A stretch of DNA of 21,594 bases from a virus. This document shows positions 1 through 7,241 of this stretch, piece by piece. Made by a program: the position numbers and the translations under genes. The DNA lies in the IMG/VR virus record IMGVR_UViG_3300044546_001416, positions 1 to 21,594 of that record; one strand, given 5' to 3'. Under the pieces are notes generated by a model that was given only the letters and a program-made list of their open reading frames with translations, was not told where the DNA came from and ran no database searches. Position 1 is the stretch's first letter; each line of letters opens with the position of its first letter.

Positions 1-85
1 TGGCACAATCGCAACAGTAGATATTCCACCACCAGAAGGTGGATTTCAACTTGTAACGATGCAACTTACGATGGCGATTCCGTAA
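1..85 (+). CDS. 3' end of an unidentified phage structural gene (partial)
   Basis: An open frame enters from the left edge (codons from base 2) and ends at TAA 83-85, giving about 27 residues ending in a hydrophobic TMAIP tail. Its stop overlaps the ATG of the next gene in a TAATG junction, which suggests translational coupling and supports this frame over the alternatives. Too little is present to identify a family. From its place directly before a gp10-like connector and the tail chaperones it could be a tail terminator, a major tail protein or another neck protein; this is inference only. Confidence 0.6.
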   Translation, partial: GTIATVDIPPPEGGFQLVTMQLTMAIP

Positions 86-477
86 TGCAGTTAGTTGTAA
101 TCACCTGGTATAAACCACCTCTATTTCACCTGTTGCAAGATCCAACAGGCGATGTAGGTCGTCACATGTTTAGCCGAGGTTTGCGGATCCAACAGGCGGC
201 CAGAGGCGTCGTAGGTAAACGCACGGGAGCCCTCGCCGCGTCAATCAGCATATCACAAAAGCCAAATCGCATGGGGCAAGACATGACGATTGGATCTCCA
301 CTTAGGTACGCATATGCTCATCACGAAGGTTCACGGCCACACCTCATTACTCCAGACGGCAGCAACACGCATCTAAGATTCTCGAGTCGAGGCAGAATTG
401 TCTACACCCGGGCGGTGATGCACCCAGGTACACGACCAAATAGATACCTGTCACGCTTCTTATACATGGTACGGTAG
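85..477 (+). CDS. HK97 gp10-like head-tail connector / tail-completion protein
   Basis: A 130-residue protein that probably sits at the neck, where the tail joins the capsid. The second half has the pattern usual in the HK97 gp10 family: a G.LaaSI strand (about 48-55), a YAYAHHEGSRPH segment (about 75-86), and a C-terminal HPGTRP.RYL motif (about 113-121). These are landmarks of the family; the assignment comes from recognising the motifs, not from a search. The ATG overlaps the previous TAA (TAATG). The next gene starts 52 bases downstream and is the tail chaperone, so no tail terminator or major tail protein gene lies between them, which is not the usual siphophage order. Basic and arginine-rich throughout. 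Confidence 0.7.
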   Translation: MQLVVITWYKPPLFHLLQDPTGDVGRHMFSRGLRIQQAARGVVGKRTGALAASISISQKPNRMGQDMTIGSPLRYAYAHHEGSRPHLITPDGSNTHLRFSSRGRIVYTRAVMHPGTRPNRYLSRFLYMVR

Positions 478-529
478 CATATTAGAAATTGCACGGTGCA
501 GTTTCAGACGAATAACGGAGAAAACACAT

Positions 530-871
530 ATGGCAAGATTCAAAGATTTTGGTTCAGGCGAGCAAGATAAACCAGCAGAACCACTCTCATTTAAGTTGTA
601 CGGTGAAGACTTTGAGTGCAAACCCAAGATGCAAGGAAAAGTTCTTCTAGATCTTGTAGCAAAGTCGTCTGGGCAAGAAAACCCGGCCGAGGCTGCCGCG
701 ATCATAAACAAGTTTTTTGCACTTGTTCTTACGCAAGAAAGCTACGTTCGTTTTGACGAACTAGTGCAGAGTGATGACAAGATTGTTGACGTTGAGCAGT
801 TGAGCAACATTGTTGCTTGGTTGGTGGAGCAGTACTCTGACCGCCCTACGCAGCCGCCAGCAGCTTCCTAG
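530..871 (+). CDS. Tail assembly chaperone (gpG-type product)
   Basis: A 113-residue acidic protein directly upstream of the tape measure gene, where siphophages keep the chaperone that coats the tape measure during tail assembly. It has the actinophage chaperone layout: a short N-terminal lead, a small beta unit (LSFKLYGEDFECKPKM, about 19-34), helical segments, and a C-terminal WLVEQYSDRPTQPP end (about 95-108) where the frameshift usually occurs. A GGAG ribosome site lies a few bases before the ATG at 530. The TAG at 869-871 ends the short form. A second reading frame continues downstream as the T extension, described in the next entry. Confidence 0.8.
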   Translation: MARFKDFGSGEQDKPAEPLSFKLYGEDFECKPKMQGKVLLDLVAKSSGQENPAEAAAIINKFFALVLTQESYVRFDELVQSDDKIVDVEQLSNIVAWLVEQYSDRPTQPPAAS

Positions 872-1269
872 TTTGGGCGGTTGATACCTGGCCGTATGTC
901 AACGGTAAAGCAATCTCACTTGGCGTTGATATCCGACAATTAGATGCTGCTGACGCAGTCGATTTTCTTCACTTCTTGTTTGAAGAAGATTCGTTGAATG
1001 TTTCGTCGGGTGAGATGCTCGAAGCAAAAGACAAGTTTAGACAAACAATCTATAGTCAACTCTACGGAACAACGTACCGATACGGAACAAGCACACAGAA
1101 CAAAAATCAAAATGTTGATCTTCCGCTAGACGATGACGACGACGGTGTACCAGTGCCTATTGATCCGTTTGCGAGGTCAAATTCTACAAAGCCGTATGTT
1201 CCACCAACTGTTCTAAATGAAGACGCAATACTACCGTTTGGTAAGGCATTAGACGCCCCACTCAGGTAG
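530..1269 (+). CDS. Tail assembly chaperone, -1 frameshifted gpGT-type product
   Basis: The -1 frame is closed by stops at 787, 793 and 838, then stays open from 841 to the TAG at 1267-1269. It encodes a conserved-looking extension (VWAVDTWPYV, FLHFLFEED, KDKFRQTIYSQLYG, then an acidic DDDDD stretch and a C-terminal PFGKALDAPLR). It has no good start codon or ribosome site of its own. The ribosome must therefore slip -1 between about 841 and 869 to make the long form, as in lambda G/GT and many actinophages. No X-XXY-YYZ heptamer is present. The best single-tRNA site is CCT at 845-847 slipping onto CCC at 844-846, but a slip near the TCC codon just before the stop cannot be ruled out. The T part normally binds the tape measure. 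Confidence 0.75.
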
Positions 1270-1307
1270 CTAAAAATGATTTAGAATAGCGGTAGACACT
1301 GCGATGG

Positions 1308-1317
1308 AAGGAGGTGA
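1308..1317 (+). promoter_or_regulatory. Near-perfect Shine-Dalgarno of the tape measure gene
   Basis: AAGGAGGTGA, six bases before the ATG at 1324, is almost fully complementary to the 16S rRNA 3' end and is much the strongest ribosome site in the window. It fixes the start of the tape measure gene. It may ensure high independent initiation after the frameshifted chaperone gene. Confidence 0.85.
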
Positions 1318-1323
1318 ATACGT

Positions 1324-4300
1324 ATGGCCGTTGTAGGTAGTGCATATATTGTCGTCAACGCGATAACCACCGGTTTCCAAAATCAAGTGCAACAGGCGAT
1401 GAACGGTCTTGGCCCACTCGGTAATCGGGCTGGAAGTTCTCTCGGCAGTGGATTTAGTTCTGGTGCTTCGCGTGGAATGACATCATTCCAAAACGAAGCT
1501 GTTAACACATATAAGCAAATCAACAAGCTAATTGAAAGAAGCTACTATCTGCAAGGCGCGATAGGCGTTCTTGTTCCTGTTCTTGGCTCTGCCGCAGCTG
1601 GTATCGCAGTCATAGGTCTTGAGGCTGCGGCCGCAGGGCCGTCACTCATGGCTCTCGGCGGAATAATGTCTTCTCTTCTGCAAGGCATGGTTGCGTTTAA
1701 GATCGCATTCGGCGGTGTAGGAAAAGCGATAGGACAGCTAACAAAACCGTCTGGAGGCGGCGCGAGCGACAATATGCCGCAACTTCTTAGGGCAGAGGCT
1801 GACGCAAATCGCGCGCTTGAAAAAGCAAAAGCTGGTGTCTTTAGAGCACAGGAAGACTTAAATGAGGCGTATGACATTGCAAAAAATCGAATAGAAGATC
1901 TTAATTTTGCAACTGAAGACGCGGTGATTGGCGAAAAACGTGCGGCAATCGAACTTGAAAAAGCCCGTGAAACACTTGCGCGTGTTCAAGATCTTGCTCC
2001 AAATAGTCGTGCTCGCCGGGAGGCTGAGCTTGCTTTTGCGCAGGCAGATCTTAACCTACGTAAGCAAAAAGACCGTGTCAACGACCTGACTGTAGAGCAA
2101 AATAAGGCGACAAATAACAATACGTGGAACACTCAAGAGCAGATCTTGAATTCTAAAGAAGTGCTAGGCGCTGAAGAGGCTAAAAAAGAAGCGGCGTATC
2201 AACTCACGCGGGCCTATGACAACTTAGCAATCGCGACGAAAAAAGTCGATGACGCGATGAAAGGTGTCGGAGGCGCTGGGCAAGACGCCTTTGCTGGTCT
2301 AAACGAGTACCAAAAAGAATTTGCAAAGTTTATCGCGGGTCTAAAACCAAAGCTAGATGAACTTAGACTTGCAATTAGTGAAACTTTATTTCCTCCACTT
2401 CAAGAGGCGATTCAGTTACTTGTAGATAGGTTGTTCCCAACGCTCAAGGCAAAGCTACGTGAAACCGGCACGGCGATAGGCAAGTCTGCAAAAGACTTTG
2501 CTGCGCTCGTTACAACCCCTGCCGGAGTCAAAGACCTTGGCATTATCATGGACAACAACAACTATGTTATTGGCCAATTCGGAACAATACTTGGCAGTAT
2601 CACGCGGCTAATTCAATCGCTTCTTGTTGCGGCAGGACCGTTGACCAGGCGGTTTACTGACTTTGTCACAACAATTACTGGCGGCTGGGCCAAAGACGCT
2701 GAAGGAAACATCAGTGGATTGACCGACATGTTCAACCATGCCGGAGATATTGCCGCCGGATTTGGTAAAGCAATTGGAAATATCATCGGCGCGTTTATGA
2801 ACATGGGTCGAGCCGTAACTGGAAAAGACGGTGCTGGTCAAACAATGCTTGACTGGATGATCGATCTGACCCAGCGCTTTGAAGACTTTACATCAAAGCA
2901 TCTTGCAAGTGGAAAACTTAAAGAATACTTTGACACAGCCTTTGGCAGCTTTCAAGAAATTCTTAGTATCATTGGAAGAATCGTTGCAGCAATCCTCCGT
3001 GCTGGAGGAGATGGATCTCTTGAAGGTTCAATTGCACGGATCGGAGAAGGTGTAGATGCTATCCTCGATAGAATGCCAGCGCTCATTGAAGGTGGAGCGG
3101 CGTTTGCAGAATTTGTAGGCAGCTTCTTAGAGATGACTGCCGTCTTCCTCGAGTCCGGTAGCTTACAGATGTTTTTTCTAGTTCTTACTAAAGCAATGGA
3201 CGCTCTTGTTGCGTTTTTTAGTGTCCCTCTTGTTGGAAAGATATTCGGTGTACTTGCGGCCGTACACGGGCTGCGACTAGGATTTAGTCGGCTTGGCATA
3301 GTAGCTAATAAAGCTTTTAAGTATGCAACGGGAGGATTGATATCATTTGACAAAGCTCTTCTTGCAAGTAAAACAGGCTTAGGTCTTTTTACAGATGGAT
3401 TTAAGTATGCTAGAGCGGGAGGAGCTGGATTCTTTGCCGCACTAAAAAGTGGATTGACAAACACTAAAACGTTCCAAACACTGTTTGGTCAAAACAGCAA
3501 GATGATTGCTTATTTCCAGACAGCAATGGGCAAAGCCAAAGGCGCCATTGTTGCGATGGGCGGCGCGCTAAAAGGTCTTGGCGCTGCAATGGCTGCAAAC
3601 CCGATAACGATATGGATCGTAGCAATAGTCGCACTCATCGCCATTGTCGTCGTCATGTACAAGAAGTTTGAGTGGTTTAGAGATTTTGTTCACGCTGTGT
3701 GGGATGGCATAAAAGCTGGACTTTATGCTCTTTGGGAAGGCATCAAGTTTGTCGGTGAACAGATTGGTGGATTCTTTGCCGCAGTCTGGGGTGGAATTAA
3801 GTCCGCGTGGGACGCTGTGTGGCCTGCTCTTGTGATTGCTTTTAAGATTGCCGTTGGCTTGATCATGCTTCCATTTATACTGATGGGACTGGCCATAATT
3901 GGAATTTGGAAAGGCATTAAAGCCGGGTGGGACCTTGTGTGGCCACTGATCTACAACTCAATTCAATGGGCCTGGGAAAACGTTATTAAGCCAGTGTTTG
4001 AGATTTTTGGTGTAGTCGTTGGTGCCGTCTGGGAAGCAATGAAGGTTGCATTTGAGACGGCCTGGAACATTATTGCAACTTCAGTTAGTTTTGTGTGGAA
4101 CAACATAATTAAACCAGTCTTTGGACTCATTGGCACTGTATGGAGTGGCATATGGAACGGTATTCAGGCAGTGTTCTCTACTGTTTGGAGATATGTATCT
4201 ACGCTAGTTCAATTCTACTGGAACAATGTAATTAAGCCAGTCTTTGGATTCATCGGCGAAATTTGGGGCAAAGTCTGGGGCGGAATTAAAACAGCATTTA

Positions 4301-4767
4301 TGAAGGCGTGGGACTTCATTGTTGGAGTAGTCAATGGAGCAAAGTCGATCTTTGGAAAGATCGGCGATGCGATTATTAGCACATTTAAGAGTGCAATCAA
4401 CTTCATCATTAGAGCTTGGAACAAACTAGAGTTTAAGATTCCTTCTGCAAAGATATTTGGAGTGACTGTTGGCGGATTTACTCTTGGCCTTCCTGACATT
4501 CCAGAACTTGCTGAGGGAGGCGTCGTCATGCCGTCGCCGGGTGGTACTCTCGCACGCATAGCCGAGGCGGGTCGCCCAGAGCGCGTCGAGCCACTCAACG
4601 AAGACGGTCTTTCAAAGCGCGATATCGCAATCATGAAGACATTCGCTGGCGGTGCCGGCGGAGGTATTACAATAAACGTTCAGCCATCACCTGGTATGGA
4701 TGAGAGAGAACTTGCCTCGTTGATTTCGCGACAACTGGCAGTACAACTAAGTCGCGGAATGGCATAA
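1324..4767 (+). CDS. Tape measure protein
   Basis: A 1147-residue protein that sets tail length and probably forms part of the DNA exit path. It has a glycine/serine-rich N-terminus; a hydrophobic Ala/Gly segment (about 78-140); a long charged coiled-coil (about 160-320); a central helical region; a strong transmembrane-like helix (about 760-780, ending MYKKF); and a tryptophan-rich block (about 785-1020) with three exact-spaced WxNxIKPVF repeats at W884, W925 and W966. The C-terminal ELAEGGVVMPSPGGTLARIAEAG.PE segment is typical of actinophage tape measures. At the usual rule of about 0.15 nm per residue the tail would be near 170 nm. It follows the G/GT chaperones, as expected. No lysozyme or peptidase motif was recognised. 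Confidence 0.93.
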   Translation: MAVVGSAYIVVNAITTGFQNQVQQAMNGLGPLGNRAGSSLGSGFSSGASRGMTSFQNEAVNTYKQINKLIERSYYLQGAIGVLVPVLGSAAAGIAVIGLEAAAAGPSLMALGGIMSSLLQGMVAFKIAFGGVGKAIGQLTKPSGGGASDNMPQLLRAEADANRALEKAKAGVFRAQEDLNEAYDIAKNRIEDLNFATEDAVIGEKRAAIELEKARETLARVQDLAPNSRARREAELAFAQADLNLRKQKDRVNDLTVEQNKATNNNTWNTQEQILNSKEVLGAEEAKKEAAYQLTRAYDNLAIATKKVDDAMKGVGGAGQDAFAGLNEYQKEFAKFIAGLKPKLDELRLAISETLFPPLQEAIQLLVDRLFPTLKAKLRETGTAIGKSAKDFAALVTTPAGVKDLGIIMDNNNYVIGQFGTILGSITRLIQSLLVAAGPLTRRFTDFVTTITGGWAKDAEGNISGLTDMFNHAGDIAAGFGKAIGNIIGAFMNMGRAVTGKDGAGQTMLDWMIDLTQRFEDFTSKHLASGKLKEYFDTAFGSFQEILSIIGRIVAAILRAGGDGSLEGSIARIGEGVDAILDRMPALIEGGAAFAEFVGSFLEMTAVFLESGSLQMFFLVLTKAMDALVAFFSVPLVGKIFGVLAAVHGLRLGFSRLGIVANKAFKYATGGLISFDKALLASKTGLGLFTDGFKYARAGGAGFFAALKSGLTNTKTFQTLFGQNSKMIAYFQTAMGKAKGAIVAMGGALKGLGAAMAANPITIWIVAIVALIAIVVVMYKKFEWFRDFVHAVWDGIKAGLYALWEGIKFVGEQIGGFFAAVWGGIKSAWDAVWPALVIAFKIAVGLIMLPFILMGLAIIGIWKGIKAGWDLVWPLIYNSIQWAWENVIKPVFEIFGVVVGAVWEAMKVAFETAWNIIATSVSFVWNNIIKPVFGLIGTVWSGIWNGIQAVFSTVWRYVSTLVQFYWNNVIKPVFGFIGEIWGKVWGGIKTAFMKAWDFIVGVVNGAKSIFGKIGDAIISTFKSAINFIIRAWNKLEFKIPSAKIFGVTVGGFTLGLPDIPELAEGGVVMPSPGGTLARIAEAGRPERVEPLNEDGLSKRDIAIMKTFAGGAGGGITINVQPSPGMDERELASLISRQLAVQLSRGMA
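3973..4341 (+). repeat. Three 41-residue (123 bp) tape measure repeats
   Basis: Codons for W-x-N-x-I-K-P-V-F begin at 3973, 4096 and 4219, exactly 123 bases apart, so the unit is 41 residues. Copies 2 and 3 are the closest in DNA (aacaa/aacaat followed by taattaa.ccagtctttgga). Degenerate W-x-x-I-K-x-x-W units extend the pattern upstream to about 3700. Evenly spaced aromatic repeats are a known feature of tape measure proteins. Confidence 0.85.
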
Positions 4768-4788
4768 CTCGAATAGGAGAAAACAGAC

Positions 4789-6015
4789 ATGGCAACATTG
4801 ATAGACGGCACACAAATTCCGGCAAACGGAGACACGGGTTGGGGTACAACCCTCAACGCGGCGATTGTCGCGATTGACAACCGTTTTGCGTTTTTGAGCT
4901 CAAACACGTGGGCGATCAAGGCGGCGGCAAACGGAATCGTTGGGACAACACTTTCATCAAACGTTGTGTCTTCGAGTCTTACGTCAGTTGGCACTCTTAC
5001 AACGTTAGCTGTCAGCGGTGCCGTGACGATCACAGGCAACCTCACTGTTAACGGCACAACCACGACAGTAAACAGCACGACTCTCACCGTTGACGATAAG
5101 AACATCGAGCTTGGCTCCGTTACTACGCCCACAGACGTAACGGCAGATGGCGGAGGAATCACACTCAAAGGTGCAACTGACAAGACATTTAACTGGGTAA
5201 GCTCAACAGCGGCATGGACATCATCTGAAGACTTGAACCTTGCCACTGGAAAAGTATACGAAATTGCGGGAAGCACTGTGCTTAGCGCAACGCAGGTTCT
5301 TGGAAAAGCGGTACCAACTGGAACAATCGTCGGTACAACTGACTCGCAGACACTGACAACTAAGACGCTCACCGCGCCAATCATCTCTGCTGGAACAACC
5401 TCAGCCGCGGCACTTACTCTAACAAGCGGAACAAACCTTACATCTCCTACTCAAGGTGCAATTGAGTTTGACGGCAATAACATGTTTATCACCGGTAACA
5501 CGACAAACGGCACAGGCCGTGGCGTCATCATGGCGCCTCAATACGGCAAGCTTGCGACTGGCGCGTCTGTTGCCTCTGGCGGTCACTTCTTTACGGCCAC
5601 AGTTCGTCCAGCACTTCTTGCCGGACGTCTGTATCGTTTTGAGTATGACCTGAAGTTTACAAAGGCGACGGCTGGAACCGTCACTGTCTCGATGAATAAC
5701 TCAGCCGCGACAAACCTTGACCTTACCGCACTGATTACGCTTATTACACAGGGCGCGTCATTGACAACTGGTACAAACGGCAACATCATTCACATGAACG
5801 CCACAGGTGCCGCAACAACAACCTCAGCCGCTTCGTACTCGATTGCGGACACGGCGACAATGGCGATGAAGATCACAGGAACGGTCATTCCGGTGGCAAA
5901 CACACGACTCGGTTTGGTGTTCACATGCTCTGCTGGAACAGTGACATCGGTTGTTGGAAGTAACTTCATGTACGTAGATATGGGCTCAGCAACAACCGTT
6001 GGAAACATTGGTTAA
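4789..6015 (+). CDS. Tail fibre-like structural protein
   Basis: A 408-residue protein rich in Thr, Ser, Gly and Ala, with almost no Cys. The N-terminus (DGTQIP.NGDTGWGTTLN, about 6-23) and the segment GNLTVNGTTTTVNS / DDKNIELGS (about 83-110) are motifs familiar from fibre and baseplate proteins of marine and freshwater phages, as is the DSQTLTTKTLTAP motif (about 185-197). The C-terminal 150 residues alternate hydrophobic and polar residues and probably form a beta-sandwich. A GGAG ribosome site precedes the ATG. It lies between the tape measure and the Dit-like gene, an unusual place for a fibre. It may be a side or tip fibre, or a trimeric beta-rich tip component. The family is recognised only by motif, so the exact role is uncertain. 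Confidence 0.65.
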   Translation: MATLIDGTQIPANGDTGWGTTLNAAIVAIDNRFAFLSSNTWAIKAAANGIVGTTLSSNVVSSSLTSVGTLTTLAVSGAVTITGNLTVNGTTTTVNSTTLTVDDKNIELGSVTTPTDVTADGGGITLKGATDKTFNWVSSTAAWTSSEDLNLATGKVYEIAGSTVLSATQVLGKAVPTGTIVGTTDSQTLTTKTLTAPIISAGTTSAAALTLTSGTNLTSPTQGAIEFDGNNMFITGNTTNGTGRGVIMAPQYGKLATGASVASGGHFFTATVRPALLAGRLYRFEYDLKFTKATAGTVTVSMNNSAATNLDLTALITLITQGASLTTGTNGNIIHMNATGAATTTSAASYSIADTATMAMKITGTVIPVANTRLGLVFTCSAGTVTSVVGSNFMYVDMGSATTVGNIG

Positions 6016-6024
6016 GGAGTTACG

Positions 6025-7218
6025 ATGGCCGAAGTAACATATGGATCTGGACTATACGGCGCAGGTGCGTATGTCGACGCGGTAACGCAAGGCTATGAAA
6101 CATCAAAGGTAAACAAGGCTCTAACACCGCTTCCACGTCCGTGGATCACCGGTATGAAGCTGAAGAACGATATTCAGCTTGGAGATCTTGTCTTAAATGC
6201 AATTGATGAAAACGGAGTTATCTGGGTCTGTACAGATATCGATGGCTGGTGGGTACATCCAGATCCCGCTGTCCCTGACATCGAACGCGGCTATGGTGAC
6301 GGCTCGTATGACGTACGTGGCCGCTGGCTGGCGCGTCAGATCACACTCACCGGTTCAATACTTACACCAGATCCAAGTCTTGCGCCGGCGGCGCGAAACA
6401 CTCTCATTGCGGCAACAAGTCTTGTCTACAGTAATGGCTGGCTTAAGGTCGATGAAGAACCTACCCGCGCTGCAAAGGTTCGTCTAAGCGGTCGACCTTC
6501 AATTACATCGGTAAACGCGCGCGGAAGAATTGACTTTACGATCGGTCTCCGTGCGGCTGACCCGATCAAGTACGAGTGGAACGCTGCCGATCCCGACGGA
6601 TACACGATTGTGAACATTCCGTCAGCAAATACCGCGGTCGCAGAGACAGGTTCGCGTGTCATCAACAACGGTGGAAACATCAAGGTACCGGCGGTGCTTA
6701 CCGTCACAGGCCCTCTGACAGGCACCGGAACGATCTATAACGCGGCAAATGATGAGTTCATCACGATCATCCAGCAACTCCGTGCCGCCACAACGCACAG
6801 TGTCACCAACGCACAGCTTACAAGTAATGTTGCCACACTTACAACCAGTGCGGTACACAACCTCATCATAGACGACATTGTCACGGTTGCCGGCGTCAAC
6901 GCCACATATAACGGTGTACACGTAATCACAGGCACGCCTACTACGTCGTCGTTTACGTATGAAAAGATCGCCGCAAACGTCGCCAGTGCGGGTGTGTCCG
7001 GCACCGCGTCAATTGACGTTGACGTTCTTGAGATTGATACGCATGATCACTCGGTAACGTTTAACGGAATCACCGCCGGCACGCGTTCAATGCTTGAGGT
7101 TCTTCTTGACTGGATCCGACTTGAGCCTGGCGACAACGAGATCACTTTCACAGACGACGGTGACGCGACGGGTGTTGCAACTTTAGATGTGTACTATCGC
7201 TCCGGCTGGATAGGTTAG
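6025..7218 (+). CDS. Distal tail (Dit-like) minor tail protein
   Basis: A 397-residue protein placed as the first baseplate-type protein after the tape measure. It starts MAEVTYGSGLYGAGAY. Residues about 40-195 look like a Dit N-terminal belt domain: RGRWLARQITLTGSIL, then KVRLSGRP and ARGRIDFTIGLRAADPIKYEW, the last being the usual end of that domain. A galectin-like C-terminal portion follows (LDWIRLEPGDNEITFTDDG, YYRSGWIG). A beta-rich module of about 75 residues (about 258-335; H-NL..DDIVTVAGV...YNG...FTY) is inserted in the second half and recurs in the next protein. Dit hexamers join the tail tube to the tip and carry the receptor-binding parts. The start follows an AAGGAG ribosome site overlapping the previous stop. 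Confidence 0.75.
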   Translation: MAEVTYGSGLYGAGAYVDAVTQGYETSKVNKALTPLPRPWITGMKLKNDIQLGDLVLNAIDENGVIWVCTDIDGWWVHPDPAVPDIERGYGDGSYDVRGRWLARQITLTGSILTPDPSLAPAARNTLIAATSLVYSNGWLKVDEEPTRAAKVRLSGRPSITSVNARGRIDFTIGLRAADPIKYEWNAADPDGYTIVNIPSANTAVAETGSRVINNGGNIKVPAVLTVTGPLTGTGTIYNAANDEFITIIQQLRAATTHSVTNAQLTSNVATLTTSAVHNLIIDDIVTVAGVNATYNGVHVITGTPTTSSFTYEKIAANVASAGVSGTASIDVDVLEIDTHDHSVTFNGITAGTRSMLEVLLDWIRLEPGDNEITFTDDGDATGVATLDVYYRSGWIG

Positions 7219-7241
7219 TTTAGTAGCCTAGGGACGATGAC

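Noticed and set aside
1282-1287. TAGAAT, a -10-like hexamer before the tape measure gene
   Set aside because: It has no -35 and no TG extension, and the gene lies inside the tail operon; chance is likely in an AT-rich gap.
2952-3464. 170-residue minus-strand ORF inside the tape measure gene
   Set aside because: It lies opposite a well-supported gene and has no features of its own.
4680-5384. 234-residue minus-strand ORF
   Set aside because: It lies opposite the tape measure end and the fibre-like gene; its valine/threonine-rich composition mirrors the + strand codons.
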